From positions 209,501 through 273,500 of the forward strand of contig CAJNDS010002147.1 in NCBI GenBank assembly GCA_905221605.1: a stretch of 64,000 nt of DNA, in the 5' to 3' direction. This stretch comes from Symbiodinium natans. Taxonomy: Eukaryota > Sar > Dinophyceae > Suessiales > Symbiodiniaceae. Both the position numbers and the translations under genes were made by a program. Of the stretch, positions 26,578-37,271 are shown one piece after another; the first letter of the stretch is position 1, and every line of letters begins with the position of its first letter. The notes under the pieces are model-generated. The model was given only the letters and a program-made list of their open reading frames with translations. It ran no database searches and was not told the DNA's origin.

Positions 26578-26639
26578 AAACCCTGAACCCTAAACCCTAA
26601 TCCCCAAACCCCAGACCCCAAACCCCAAACCCCAAACTC

Positions 26640-26945
26640 TAAACCCTAAACCCTAAACCCTAGAACCCAGAACCTAGAACCCTAGAACCCTAGAAAGGTA
26701 GAACCCTAGAACCCTAAACCCTAAACCCTAAACCCTAAACCCTAGAACCTAGACCCTAGAACCCTAGAACCCTAGAACCCTAGAACCCTAGAACCCTAGA
26801 ACCCTAGACCCTAAACCCTAGAACCCTAAACCCTAAACCCTAAACCCTAAACCCTAAACCCTAAACCCTAAACCCTAAACCCTAAACCCTAAACCCTAAA
26901 CCCTAAACCCTAAACCCTGAACCCTGAACCCTGAACCCCTACCCC
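26640..26945 (-). repeat. CCCTAGAA octamer and CCCTAAA array
   Basis: 300 bp where blocks of the 8-bp CCCTAGAA unit alternate with 7-bp CCCTAAA and end in CCCTGAA. Confidence 0.95.
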
Positions 26946-26965
26946 CTAACACCGAAGCCAGGACA

Positions 26966-27004
26966 CCATGCTGGAGCTGCAGAGTCGGCCGAGGCAGATT
27001 CCAG
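26966..27004 (+). CDS. Possible exon (unassigned)
   Basis: GCCAG|G, then DTMLELQSRPRQIP on the plus strand before a heptamer array. Coding appearance only. Confidence 0.3.
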
Positions 27005-27383
27005 TTTAGGGTTTAGGGTTTAGGGCTTGGGGTTTAGGGTTTAGGGTTTAGGGCGTAGGGTTTAGGGTTGAGGGTTTAGGGCTGAAGCGTTTGAGGGCTT
27101 CGCGCTTACTTAGGGCTTAATCGCTCAGGGTTTCGGGGCTTAGCCAGTTGCAGAACCCTGCGCCCTAAACCTTGGAGATGTTGCGCTGGAGCTGCGTTCT
27201 TCTTTCTTCCTGTGCGAACTTCGGATGTAGATACAGGCTCATACTCACAGCTCATATCGAGTATCTCACCAACCCCTATGTAGCACAGAAAGCTATACAT
27301 AATCCTTCTTGCAGGAACCCCAAGTTTCGGCCTAGACCCTAGGGTTTAGGGTTTAGGGTGCACCCTGAACCCGAAACCCTAAG

Positions 27384-27427
27384 CAGAGAGATCCCGGGTG
27401 CATGGGACCCTCTCGGTGGCTGGCAGG
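27384..27427 (+). CDS. Possible exon with canonical donor (unassigned)
   Basis: AAGCAG, then a short island ending GGCAG|GTGAGT, the textbook donor. One frame reads EIPGAWDPLGGWQ. No family recognised. Confidence 0.35.
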
Positions 27428-27439
27428 TGAGTTAGCACG

Positions 27440-27800
27440 GCTGTTCTGATTCTGAGGTGAGGTGCAGGACTTCCCACCAGCCTCGTAGAGGGATGCTCGA
27501 GTTTAGGGGGTAAGCAGTTTAGGGAAGAGAGGCCCGCGTGACATTGCCCTTATGCTTTCCCCTCTACTGTTGTTCGGAGGGCTTTTTCAGAGGCTTGAAG
27601 CGGCCAGCTGCTAGGAAGTGAGGAGGCTGGTGGGTTTCAGTGTTTGGAATGCGGAGGGACCGAACTCGGTCCCCCTGCGCCGCGCCGGGTTGGGCCGCAT
27701 TTTTAAAGCCCGGCGTGCCACTGCCAGGGTTCGGACACCCTTAACCATGGCGATGAGGCCTAAATAGCCTGAGCCCTCCTGCTGAAGCCCCAAGCCCCAA
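27440..27800. other. Unique DNA, unassigned
   Basis: Non-repetitive 350 bp with an open minus-strand frame (27611-27823) containing GVRTLAVARRALKMRPNPAR. Not recognised. Confidence 0.3.
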
Positions 27801-28339
27801 ACCCCTAAACCCCTAAACCCCAAACCCTAAACCCTAAACCCTAAACCCTAAACCCTAAACCCTGAACCCTAAACCCTAAACCCTAAACCCTAAACCCTAA
27901 TTCCTCAACCCTCAACCCTAAACCCTAAACCTAAACTCCCACTCCCTCCTCCCTGGGCGAGAAAACTGCCCCGACTGTTTGGACTGTCCCTGGGCGAGCC
28001 GCGGTTTAGGGTTTAGGGTTTAGGTTTTGGGGGTTAGGGTTCAGGGTTTAGGGTCGTGGTGCACACTCGGGTCCACTTGAAGGGTTGAGGGGGTTGAGGG
28101 GGTTTGGGGGTTTAGGGGGTTTAGGGGGTTTAGAGGTTGCAGGGTTTCGGGGTTTAGTGTTTGGGTTCAGGGGTTTAGAGGGGGTTTAGGGGGTTAGGGG
28201 TTTCGTGTTTAGGGTTCCGGGGTTTAGACCGGGTTTAGGGGTTTCGGGGTTTAGTGTTTAGGGTTCAGTGGTTTAGATTGGGTTTAGGGGTTTGGGCCTG
28301 GAGTTTAGTAGTTAAGGTTTCGGGAGAGGGTTGTGGGCT

Positions 28340-28460
28340 TAGGCTCCCTAAACCCTAAACCCTAAACCCTAAACCCTAAACCCTAAACCCTAAACCCTAA
28401 ACCCTAAACCCTAAACCCTAAACCCTAAACCCTAAACCCTAAACCCTAACCCTAAACCAT
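28340..28460 (-). repeat. CCCTAAA array
   Basis: About 15 perfect units after 300 bp of degenerate GGGTTTAGGGG DNA (28075-28340). Confidence 0.95.
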
Positions 28461-28704
28461 GCACTTGGATAACCTTAAGGCCTTAGGGCTTTTCCTGGCT
28501 GGGAGGATGTTCCACGATGGATGTTCGTGAGGTTAACCCTGAACCCTAAACCCGAAACCCCGGGCTTGCCCAAACCCAGGGTTCAGGGCTTCGGGTAATA
28601 GGGTTTAGGGTTTAGGGTTTAGGGTTTAGGGTGTACGGTAAGGTTTTGAGTTTAGGGTTGAGGGATTAGACCCGACCCACGACATGCCCAGGGCCTGGAA
28701 AAAT

Positions 28705-28834
28705 ACTTGGAGGTTCATGGGTGCTTCTAAGCAGGGTCATGCACGTAGGGCCACTCGAATTGCAGTATGTGTTTTTTTTGCCCTTTTTAAGGGCATGTGC
28801 AGTCCTACTTATAAGCATCCATGAACCCCCTAGT
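28705..28834. mobile_element. MITE-B copy 2
   Basis: ACTTGGAGGTTCATGGGTGC at the left and ACTTATAAGCATCCATGAAC at the right, imperfect inverted ends. Confidence 0.75.
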
Positions 28835-28954
28835 GCAACACTCTGCCAGTTGTTGCTTGGGACGCGGGCGCGAGAGGTGTCGAGTTAGTTCCCTGAGCCA
28901 CTGACTTACCGTAGGGCCACAAACGCCAAGCCTTAAACCCAAATCCCCAAAACT

Positions 28955-29095
28955 TAAGCCCTGAACCCTGAACCCTGAACCCTGAACCCTGAACCCTGAA
29001 CCCTGAACCCTGAACCCTGAACCCTGAACCCTGAACCCTGAACCCTGAACCCTAAACCCTAAACCCTAAACCCTAAACCCTAAACCCTGAACCCT
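28955..29095 (-). repeat. CCCTGAA array
   Basis: About 13 CCCTGAA units then CCCTAAA, another locally homogenised variant. Confidence 0.95.
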
Positions 29096-29329
29096 AGACT
29101 CCAAACCCCAGGCTCTATAAGCCCGATACCCCATGCTGTATGCCATGAGCCCCCCAAACCCAAGATCGCGAGCCCACGAGCCCTAAACCACCCACAGCCC
29201 TAAACCCTGAACTCTCTAAACCCCAAACCCCAAACCCCAAACCCCAAACCCTAAACCCTAAACCCCAAACCCTAAACCCTAAACCCCAAACCCTAAACCC
29301 CAAATCGTTTGACACCCCAAGCTTTGCAC

Positions 29330-29890
29330 CCAAACATACCCTTTAATCCCTCAGGCCGCAAAGCTTCCAAGCAACGATCAGGGCGACGGTGAGCAGTTCT
29401 CGAAACGATGGTCCCCTTTTCTTGGGCACCCCGAACGAAAAAGGCTCTTTCTACTTTGGAGTATCATGGGTACCCGTGGGCAAGGTCACATGTAAGGTCA
29501 CTTCTGATTGTAGCAGGTTACACGATTATCGGCCTTGTTGAGGCACCCATATCCCGGCATATCGGTGCGAACCTTCAGTCGGTTCCACCGAAGGGCCCGG
29601 AGGGACCACAATTTTGGGGAGCCTGCCACTGGCTGTGCCAGTTTTCAAGCCTTGCAACTTCCGCACCTAGGAGCCAAGATGGGATTTCCGAAAAAAGGGT
29701 ACCCACTTTGGGGGGGTCCCTTTAAGGGGATTCTCTTCAATTTTGCGGCGTAAAAGGGGTGCCCCCTATTTTGGGAAATACCAAAAAATATCGCCCTCCT
29801 GTGCTCGGGGGTGGTTTCACATTGTGCGAGATGCGCTCTGCTCTCACTTTTCTGCAAAAGGAGGCCTTCTTGCCTAAGCCCTAAACCCTG
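29330..29890. other. Unique DNA, unassigned
   Basis: Largest unique block of the 25-36 kb region. Overlapping open frames occur on the plus strand (29408-29725, 29535-29753), without recognised motif. Words such as AAGGGTACCC hint at old MITE-C-like sequence. Confidence 0.35.
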
Positions 29891-29918
29891 CTTACAACGT
29901 GAACCTTCAAGTCACCCT

Positions 29919-29936
29919 GCCGTAGCCATTTTGGCC
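29919..29936 (+). other. Dinoflagellate spliced-leader relic
   Basis: GCCGTAGCCATTTTGGC matches the first 17 positions of the conserved 22-nt dinoflagellate spliced leader (D-CCGTAGCCATTTTGGC-TCAAG). The last five bases differ (CCCGA) and no GT donor follows, so it is not an intact leader gene. The likely source is genomic integration of a trans-spliced mRNA. A MITE-B-like end (GTGAACCTTCAAGT) lies just upstream. Confidence 0.7.
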
Positions 29937-30195
29937 CCGACCCCCAACAGCCCCGTCCCGAAAGCCCCTCAACCCAAAGCTTCAAAAAGACATCCCCCAA
30001 ACCCTACACCCCAAACCCCAAACCCTACACCCTTAACCCCTAAACCCGAATCCCAGAACCCAAGGCCAAAATCCCCCCTAGGTGGTGACCTACATGTCCT
30101 CCAAGCATTGGGGCAACCCCGGCAGCAACTCGGCCTTTAGTTGTGGGTTCCTGTGCCATCCCAACGCTGGGCTTGGGGTTAGGAACTTTAAGGTT

Positions 30196-30283
30196 CGGGT
30201 TTAGGGTTTAGGGTTTAGGGTTTAGGGTTTAGGGTTTAGGGTTTAGGGTTTAGGGTTTAGGGTTTAGGGTTTAGGGTTTAGGG
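30196..30283 (+). repeat. TTTAGGG array
   Basis: About twelve perfect units. Confidence 0.95.
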
Positions 30284-30470
30284 CAACCCCCAAAGGGTTG
30301 CCCTAGGCCCAGATTCCTGGTGTAGGTTGAGGCGGGGCGGGGGCGGGGAGCAGAGGAACAGTCCGTGGCTACCATCATCCAAAAGCGGTCAAACCCCAAA
30401 ACCCTAAACCCTAAACCCTAAACCCTAAACCCCAAAACCCTAAACCCTAAACCCTAAATCCAAAGCCCTA

Positions 30471-30541
30471 GATAAACCTGCTCGCCCGAGGCATCGAGTA
30501 TCTGGTTCCCATCGGCCTCTTCCTCAAGGCGCGCTTGGAGC
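30471..30541 (+). CDS. Exon-like island (unassigned)
   Basis: CCCTAG, then INLLARGIEYLVPIGLFLKA, continuing RLEP. The hydrophobic centre could be a membrane or buried helix. Flanked on both sides by heptamer arrays, like the channel exons. No family recognised. Confidence 0.45.
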
Positions 30542-30554
30542 CGCAAAACCCTCA

Positions 30555-30995
30555 ACCCTACACCCTAAACCCTAAACCCTAAACCCTAAACCCTAAACCC
30601 TAAACCCTAAACCCTAAACCCTAAACCCTAAACCCTAAAATGTTATGGGATTCTTTGGGCGGGTGGGTATGTTGCTCTCGCTTGAAAAGCTGCTTGACTA
30701 GTGAAAGCTCGAACATGAGATGCTGAACCCTAAGCCCTGAACCCTAAACCCTAAACCCTGAACCCTAAAGCCCCGAAGCCCAGCAACCTAAAAACCCTGA
30801 CTAGGCCTCTAAGCTAGTTCCCGTCTTAAACCGAAACCCAAACCTCCAAAACCCAAAACCCAAAACCCAAAACCCAAAACCCAAAATCCAAGACCCAAAA
30901 CCCAAACCCAAAACCCCAAACCCTAAACCCGAAACCCCAAAACCCTAAACCCTAAACCCTAAACCCCAAACCCTAAACCCTAAACCCTCAAACCC
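30555..30995 (-). repeat. CCCTAAA, ACCCAAA and mixed arrays
   Basis: CCCTAAA (30555-30640), unique 30640-30720, then a block of ACCCAAA (30846-30905) and mixed units. No gene apart from the islands listed. Confidence 0.85.
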
Positions 30996-31005
30996 AGACC
31001 TGGCC

Positions 31006-31095
31006 CAGGGCTGCTGGTTCCTCTACTACCTCCACGTGTTCCACTGCAAGGAGCACCAGACGGGGGCGGCGCGGAGCTCAGTGCTTCCAGTTGCC
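31006..31095 (+). CDS. Exon-like island (unassigned)
   Basis: GGCCCAG|G, then GCWFLYYLHVFHCKEHQTGA. Aromatic-rich and clearly protein-like. It may belong to the same unknown gene as the islands at 30471 and 31588. Confidence 0.45.
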
Positions 31096-31504
31096 GCGTG
31101 AAAAGAGGAGTTGGGGTTTAGGGTTTAGGGTTAGGGTTTAGGGTTTAGGGTTGAGGGTTTGGGGTTTGGGGTTTAGGGTTTAGGGTTGAGGGTTTAGGGT
31201 TGAGGGTTTAGGGTTTAAGGATTTAGATTGCTGTGGGGGTTTACAGGTTTTTGTTCGGGTTCATACGGGGTTTCTGGGGTTTATACAGGGCTTTCTCAAG
31301 GGTTTCGAAGCCCTGTACGGTGTTTTTTTGGTAGGGTTTTCTAGGACATACAGGGTTTACAGGGCTTACAAGGTTTTGCCGGGTTTATCGGGTTTGGAGG
31401 GTGTATAGGGTTTACTTTATAAGGGCTGCTCAGAAAACATTTGTTCGTAGTGCGTACGTGGAGTTTTCGGCAGCCCCAAGCTTCGAGAGCGGATGTGACG
31501 GCTT

Positions 31505-31585
31505 AGGGTTTGGGGTTTGGGGTTTGGGGTTTGGGGTTTGGGGTTTGGGGTTTAGGGTTTAGGGTTTAGGGTTTAGGGTTTAGGG
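31505..31585 (+). repeat. GGGTTTG then TTTAGGG array
   Basis: Seven GGTTTGG units followed by TTTAGGG units. Confidence 0.9.
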
Positions 31586-31587
31586 CT

Positions 31588-31675
31588 AGTGCCGAGGTCC
31601 TCCCGCGCTCCTTCCGGGCCGTGCTCTACGTCGATCCCTACGGCTGGGCGATGCACACGAGCCTCCTGCTGGCAA
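31588..31675 (+). CDS. Exon-like island (unassigned)
   Basis: Reads AEVLPRSFRAVLYVDPYGWA, then MHTSLLLAR. Open and protein-like between two arrays. I recognise no family. Confidence 0.45.
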
Positions 31676-31735
31676 GGGCTTAGGGGGTTCCAGACCCTAA
31701 GCCCTAAACCCAAAAACCCTAAACCCAAAAACCGA

Positions 31736-31830
31736 AAACCCTAAACCCTAAACCCTAAACCCTAAACCCTAAACCCTAAACCCTAAACCCTAAACCCTAA
31801 ACCCTAAACCCTAAACCCTAAACCCTGAGC
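31736..31830 (-). repeat. CCCTAAA array
   Basis: About 13 units. Confidence 0.95.
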
Positions 31831-31859
31831 CCCAAACCCGAAACCCTAAACCCGAAACT

Positions 31860-32340
31860 CCCAATCAGGGTCCCCGAGCATTTTCCCAGGCCACTGGTGG
31901 GATCGAGCCCGGGGCCCTGGTCGTGGGGCAGTTGTTCCAGTTTTTGTGTTTTTTCCTGTCGGGGGGGGGGGGGTTTAGGGTTTAGGGTTCAGGGTTTAGG
32001 GTTTAGGGGTTGAGGGGCTTAAGGGTTTAGGCTTACTGACTCAAAACCCAACTTTTCAACTTTTGGGCTTCTTATAAGGTAGTTTATTCTGAAAGTTTCA
32101 ACTTTCACTTCCTTTGGTTTTGGGCCAGTAAGTAGGGGCTTTAGGGGTTTGGGGGCTTTTAGGGTTTTCAGGGTGGAGGGGTTTGGGGTTTGGGTGTGCA
32201 GTTTTAGGGGGGGGAGCTTTGGGGGGACTTCTGGAGGCGGCAGGGTTTTCGGGTTTAGGGTTTTCAGGGCTTACTCCCCCCAGAGCGCGTGCTCAAGTTA
32301 AGAGTTCAGCCTCCTCCGTTGCCTCATGTCTTCCTGTAGC
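31860..32340. other. Unique and degenerate DNA
   Basis: Unique at 31860-31960 and 32040-32140. The words AACTTTTCAACTTTTGG and CTTTCACTTCCTTTGGTTTTGGG suggest a small inverted element. No gene recognised. Confidence 0.35.
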
Positions 32341-32717
32341 ACCTTCAGCCCTAAGCCCTAAGCCCCAAACCCTAAGCCCTAAACCCTAAACCCTAAACCC
32401 TAAACCCCAAACCCCAAACCCTAAACCCTAAACCCCAAACCCCACACCCTAAACCCTAAACCCCGAAACCCTAAACAGCCTTGAGTTTAAGACGTTGGGG
32501 GGGCCTGGGACCGGGATGGGGCTTCGACCCCAAAGGCTTTTTTCGCTTTTGGCCCCTTTGCGGCTGTCCCCAGGCTGCGGTGACGATATGGGGGCCCTTG
32601 TGAAGGTTTGGGGTTTGGGGTTTAGGGTTTAGGGTTTAGGGTTTGGGGTTTATAGGGTTTAGGGTTTGAGGAGCTTCTCTGCCTCGCCCCTCCCTGCGTT
32701 CTTTGTGTGATCCCAGG

Positions 32718-32766
32718 TGCGCGGCCGGTCCAATCCGCGCAACGCGCAGTCCTCAGTGATTCCGTA
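32718..32766 (+). CDS. Possible exon (unassigned)
   Basis: ATCCCAG|G, then VRGRSNPRNAQSSVIP to a stop formed by the following array. Confidence 0.3.
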
Positions 32767-32801
32767 AACCCTCAAAACCTGAAGCCTCGGAACCCGCAAC
32801 C

Positions 32802-32833
<32 letters not shown>

Positions 32834-32953
32834 ACCCTAAACCCTAAACCCGAAACCCGAAACCCTAAACCCGAAACCCTAAACCCCAAACCCCAAACCC
32901 CAAACCCCAAACCCTGAAGCCCAAACCCTGAAGCCCCGGGACCTTGATTTCAG

Positions 32954-33020
32954 GTGGGTGGCGCAGCTGCCGCTCATCCAGGCGACAGCAAGCACAAGCC
33001 GTGGCCGCAGCGGTTTGGTG
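32954..33020 (+). CDS. Possible exon (unassigned)
   Basis: TTTCAG|G, then an island readable as WVAQLPLIQATASTSRGRS. Frame choice uncertain. Confidence 0.3.
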
Positions 33021-33400
33021 GGGTTTAGGGGTTTTAGGGGTTTTAGGGGGTTTAGGGTTTAGGGTTTTAGGGTTTTAGGGGGTTTAGGGTGTTAGGGTTT
33101 TATGGTTTCAGGGTTTTAGGGTTTTAGGGTTTTAGGGTTTTTAGGGTTTTAGGGTTTTGGATGGTTTTGGCGCGTGGGGTTTGGGGCCACGGGTTCAGGA
33201 TTCAGGGGGTTAGGTTGAGAGGAAGGCCGGTTTAGGGTTTCGGGGTCTAAGGTCTAGGGTTTAGGAGTTTGAGAGTGTGGGGGTTTCGGGGTTTGGGGAT
33301 TGTACCGGTTTGGGTGGTGGTTTAGGGGTTCAGGGGGTTAGGCGTTAGGGCCCAAGTGCTTAGGCGTTTTGGGGGATTCGAGTTTGGGAGGTTGGGAGTT
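33020..33400 (+). repeat. Degenerate GGGTTTTAG DNA
   Basis: Mixed 7-, 8- and 9-bp GGGTTTAGG-type units with much variation, no gene. Confidence 0.7.
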
Positions 33401-33535
33401 CAGAGGTCTCATCGCTTGACCCCCGAAGCCCTTAACTCTGAAGCCCCAAGCCCTGAAGTCCTCAACCCATAAGCCCGAGACCCTTCGCGCTAAATCAAAG
33501 ATAATCAATGCCCCTAAAAATCTTCTACAATCCCC

Positions 33536-33580
33536 CGTTCTTCGTAGGGAATGAGGGAACTAGGTACCATATAAACCCCT
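33536..33580. mobile_element. MITE-A copy 4, half element
   Basis: TTCTTCGTAGGGAATGAGGG and GGTACCATATAAA, then abrupt change into CCCTAAACCC. The right half is replaced by repeat, as at 6412. Confidence 0.6.
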
Positions 33581-33607
33581 AAACCCTAAACCCGAAACCG
33601 TCCTCCT

Positions 33608-33650
33608 CAAGGTTGCCTGCAACAGCCTTGGCAAGCGCCGCCCTCAGCCC
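33608..33650 (+). CDS. Possible exon (unassigned)
   Basis: CTCAAG|G, then VACNSLGKRRPQP. Short, coding appearance only. Confidence 0.25.
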
Positions 33651-34479
33651 TGTTTTGGGTTCAGGGTTTAGGGTTTAGGGTTTGGGGTTTGGGGTTTAGG
33701 GTTAGGATTTAGGTAGTTTACTTGGTGCTTTGAACCAATTTTGGCTCTAATGTAGAGGCCCCACAAGGGGGTTGCAGCCCTCAACCCTAAACCCTAAGCC
33801 CTAAATGCAAAACCCTGAACCCTAAACCCTAAACCCCAGACCTAGACCCTAAGTACAGGTGCGGTACCGATTGTGCCCATGAACTTGGTCACCCCCTGGG
33901 CTGGGACGTCCGGCTGGGGCTTTAAGGCTTATTTCCTTTTCTTAGGGTTGGGGGTTCCCTTATAATCCCATTAAATCCAAAAGGGTACCCTTCTTATTCC
34001 TAGGTTGCTCCCGGGTCTAATGTAAGGCCTTTTGGGTTTAAGGGCTTTCAAGGGCTGTAAAGGGCCTTAAAGGGCGCCCCCAAACCCCAACACCTAAAGT
34101 GCCGAATACCGGACCCCAGACCTTGGCTATAGGCCCTCAAACAGGCTCCTAAACCTTACCCCCCCACCCTAAGACCTAAACCCAGTTCGCCCGGCAACGG
34201 CCCATCCGGCTCGAATCTAGAGCCCAAATATCCAAATTCCACGGCTTCGGGTTTTAGGGGTTTAAGGTTACTTAGGGTTTAGGGTTTAGGGTTTAGGGTT
34301 TAGGGTTTATTTCAGGTTGGCTTTAGGGCTTGGGGGGTTTCGGGGCTCGGTGCTGGGCCTCTTCGACTCTAAAGCCGAAAGCTGAAACCCTAAACTCCCG
34401 AATCCTAAGCCCTAAGCCCTGAACCCTAAACTCTAAACCCTAAACCCTGAACCCTAAACCCTAAACCCTAAACCCCAGA

Positions 34480-34520
34480 CCCTGAGCTTCTTCCGCATCC
34501 TCGGGCTCAAGAATCCCTAA
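34480..34520 (+). CDS. Possible exon (unassigned)
   Basis: CCCTGAG, then SFFRILGLKNP in one frame between arrays. Its FRILGL resembles FLRILGLGN at 38160, possibly by chance. Confidence 0.2.
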
Positions 34521-34769
34521 AACTTCAACAGCCTGCCTGAGGGGCGTAAATCCTAAAACCCTAAAGCCCCAGACCCCTAAACCCTAAAGCCCCAGACCCC
34601 TAAACCCCAAACCCTAAACCCCAAACCCTGAACCCCAAACCCTAAACCCCAAACCCTAAACCCTAAATCCTGAAAACCCTAACCCCTAAACCCTAAAGCC
34701 ATCCATCCCCAAGCCGCGACTCTTGAGCCATCACCCTGCGACACGCAGCAAAAGATGCCGCAGGCGCCC

Positions 34770-34960
34770 GGTTCAGGGTTTAGGGTCTATAGGGTTTAGG
34801 GTTCAGGGTTTAGGGTTTAGGGTTAGGGTTGCAGGGTTGCAGGGTTTAGGGTTGCAGGGTTGCAGGGTTTAGGGTTTAGAGTTTAGGGTTTAGGGTTGCA
34901 GGGTTGCAGGGTTTAGGGTTTGGGGTTTAGGGTTTAGGGTTTGGGGTTTAGGGCTTAGTG
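34770..34960 (+). repeat. TTTAGGG array with GGGTTGCA decoration
   Basis: Units alternate between GGGTTTA and GGGTTGCA, forming a higher-order repeat over about 150 bp. Confidence 0.8.
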
Positions 34961-35369
34961 AATAGAGGGAGGGTTTCGGGTTTCACCAAAGTCCTGGGGC
35001 CCCAAGGCAGCGAACTCCTTCGAAGCTTCCCCCCCTCCCCCCCCATGAGGCCTGAAAGTCTCAGCTCTCGACGATACTCTTTAGGGTTTAGGGTTTAGGT
35101 TTTAGGGTTTGGGGATTAGGGAATGAAAGCCTTATCCGTTAATCCCAAGCCCCTAGTGCCCCTCCGCCCCAAACCCTGATCCCTCAACGTTAATCCTAAA
35201 CCCTGCCCGAAAGCACCAAAAGCCCAAAAATCTTAAAACCCCAAAATGAGAAACCCTAAGCCCCAGGCCAAAAACTGCACCATCAGCCCTAAAGTCCTAA
35301 CCTACACCCTAAACCCTAAACCCTAAACCCTAAACCCTAAACCCCAAACCCTAAACCCTAAAAACCCTC

Positions 35370-35436
35370 TTGCCAGGTTAAAAGCGCTGCCGAGGCGCTG
35401 CTGAATGTGCTGACCAGCCGCCTGGACTCACTTACT
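35370..35436 (+). CDS. Exon-like island next to MITE-A (unassigned)
   Basis: TTGCCAG|G, then VKSAAEALLNVLTSRLDSL, an amphipathic helical sequence. The frame runs into the TIR of MITE-A copy 5, so that element may form the following intron. Confidence 0.45.
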
Positions 35437-35645
35437 GTTGGTTAGCAGGGAATGAGGGAATCAGGGCCCTCCCTAGGGTTTAGGGTTTAGGGTTTAGGGT
35501 TTAGGGCAGGGAATGAGGGAATTAGGGCCCTGAAAATACCCTTTAAGGGATTATATAGCATTCCCTGAGAGAATTAGGGAACTATATATACCCTTGAAGG
35601 GATTATATAGCATTCCCCCATTCCCTACTAACCAACAGTAGGCTC
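35430..35645. mobile_element. MITE-A copy 5 with a heptamer array inserted and duplicated flank
   Basis: Ends TTACTGTTGGTTAGCAGGGA and TCCCTACTAACCAACAGTA are inverted repeats. Four TTTAGGG units sit inside the left arm. The 25 bp before the array (35446-35470) are repeated after it (35507-35531) with one mismatch. Confidence 0.85.
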
Positions 35646-35784
35646 ACTGAGTTTCGGTTTGACGCCTCAGGCTTTGCTTGGAGGTTCGTGGGTACCGACG
35701 AGTAGGGTTTAGGGGTTGAGGGTTTAGGGTTTGGGGTTTAGGGTTCGGTGTTCAGGGTTTAGGGTTTAGGGCCGCCCGGAGGGC

Positions 35785-35885
35785 CTTCGCAGCCACCATT
35801 GCCCGCACGCCCAGACCGAGCTGGGCCATGCCAGTCAGTGCCACGGGCATGATGCGTGACCATCTGGAGCGGAAGGTAGCGCGGA
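35785..35885 (+). CDS. Exon-like island (unassigned)
   Basis: About 33 codons open: ARRAFAATIARTPRPSWAMP, then VSATGMMRDHLERKVAR. Basic and protein-like; no family. Confidence 0.45.
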
Positions 35886-36052
35886 AACCCTAAACCCTAA
35901 ACCCTAAACCCTAAACCCTAAACCCTAAACCCTAAACCCTAAACCCTAAACCCTAAACCCTAAACCCTAAACCCTAAGCCCTAAACCCTAAACCCCAAAC
36001 CCTAAACCCTGAACCCTGAACCCTAAGCCCTAAACCCTAAACCCCAAACCCT
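35884..36052 (-). repeat. CCCTAAA array
   Basis: About 24 units with a few CCCTGAA and CCCCAAA. Confidence 0.95.
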
Positions 36053-36279
36053 AACTTCGGTCGCAGCTGGGAAGCTGAGCGGCGCGATGCCTGTTTAGGG
36101 TTTGCAACGCCTGGGGCAGGCAGCTTGCCCCCCCCCCCCAAGAAGCCCAGAACTAACTTAAGTGGGTTTCGGGGTTTCGGGCTTAGGGTCCCTAATCCCT
36201 CAAATCTAAACCCGCAACCTTTTCAAGACCCTAAGCCCTAAACCCGAAACCCTGACCCTTTTGGGGTCAACTACCATTT

Positions 36280-36900
36280 TAACAAAGATTATTCCGTATA
36301 AGGGCAATCAAGGTTTTTTTTTTTGGGGGGGGGTCTTAAGCAAATAGAAGTCAACTGCGGGTTTTGGAGGTGATCTTTCCCGGTTCCGATTGCATCGGGC
36401 TGAGGAAGGAACCCTCGTTTACGTAGGCTAGGGTTTAGGGTTTAGGGATTAGGGATTAGGGTTTAGGGTTTAGGGTTTAGGGTTTATGCAAAGCATTTAG
36501 GATTGTTTGGGGAGGGGGATCTAGACCCCCAAACCAGCGTCTGCTTGAAAAGCGTGTGCTACTTTCGGTTGAAGGGCATCTGTGATTTAGCAGTTGTTTT
36601 TGTTGTTCAATTATATAGGGTTTAGGGGTTTAGGGATCAGGGGGTTAATCATGCTCCTTGGGGGCGTGTGGTATGTAGGAGGCGCCGTCCAACCCCACAG
36701 ACCTGTGAAGGGCCCAGGGGCCGTCACGCAGTTTAGGAATCGTGAATCCTGAGCCTTCAATATCTCGCCTAAAAATCCCCAACCCTAAAACCATAAGCCG
36801 TCCCTACAAGCCAACAAGAGCCGTAAAGCCCCTTCACCATGTCACCCCGAAGCCCTAACCCTAAACGCTAGAAGCCCTAAAACCCAAAGCATTCCCCCCC
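36280..36900. other. Unique and degenerate DNA
   Basis: Includes a T/G homopolymer (36313-36335), a short TTTAGGG array (36430-36486) and unique sequence. No gene recognised. Confidence 0.4.
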
Positions 36901-36908
36901 AAACCCCT

Positions 36909-37271
36909 GAAGTGGGTGAACCGATTGTGGGACTGAGACCTTGTCACCGAGTAGCCAAAGCGCATGTTAGGCAAGTGTATGACAGACTTCTCGCAGCTGG
37001 AGTTGCGAAGCTCATTCCCGCAAGTGAAAGGCTGTACGACAGTCGTGGAAAGCTCATTGCAGGAGGGCTTTTTGCAGTAGCCCACAAGCCGAACATGGAC
37101 CGGGTGATCAACGACAGACGCCCGTTCAACCGCCTCGAGCGGAGACTTGTTTGGGCCAAGCTTCCACATGGCGCTTTGCTCACGCAGCTCCCCTTCAATC
37201 TAAGCGCAAGGCCCTTCAATCCTATGCCCAAAGCCCTGGACTTCAGATGTAAGTCCCGGAAACCCTGAACC
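36909..37271 (+). pseudogene. Reverse-transcriptase-like fragment
   Basis: A 118-codon plus-strand frame contains GGLFAVAHKPNMDRVINDRR, then PFNRLERR and WAKLPHGALLTQL. The order G-L-F-x-V-x-K, R-x-I-x-D-x-R-P-x-N and LP-x-G-x-x-L resembles the fingers region of reverse transcriptases from dinoflagellate retroelements. The catalytic (Y/F)xDD part is absent, the frame ends at a heptamer array, and no LTR is seen. I read it as a truncated retroelement copy; it does not look like an infectious virus. Confidence 0.6.

Noticed and set aside
34480-34520. Second voltage sensor (FFRILGLK)
   Set aside because: Only two basic residues and no neighbouring S1-S3 or S5 segments.
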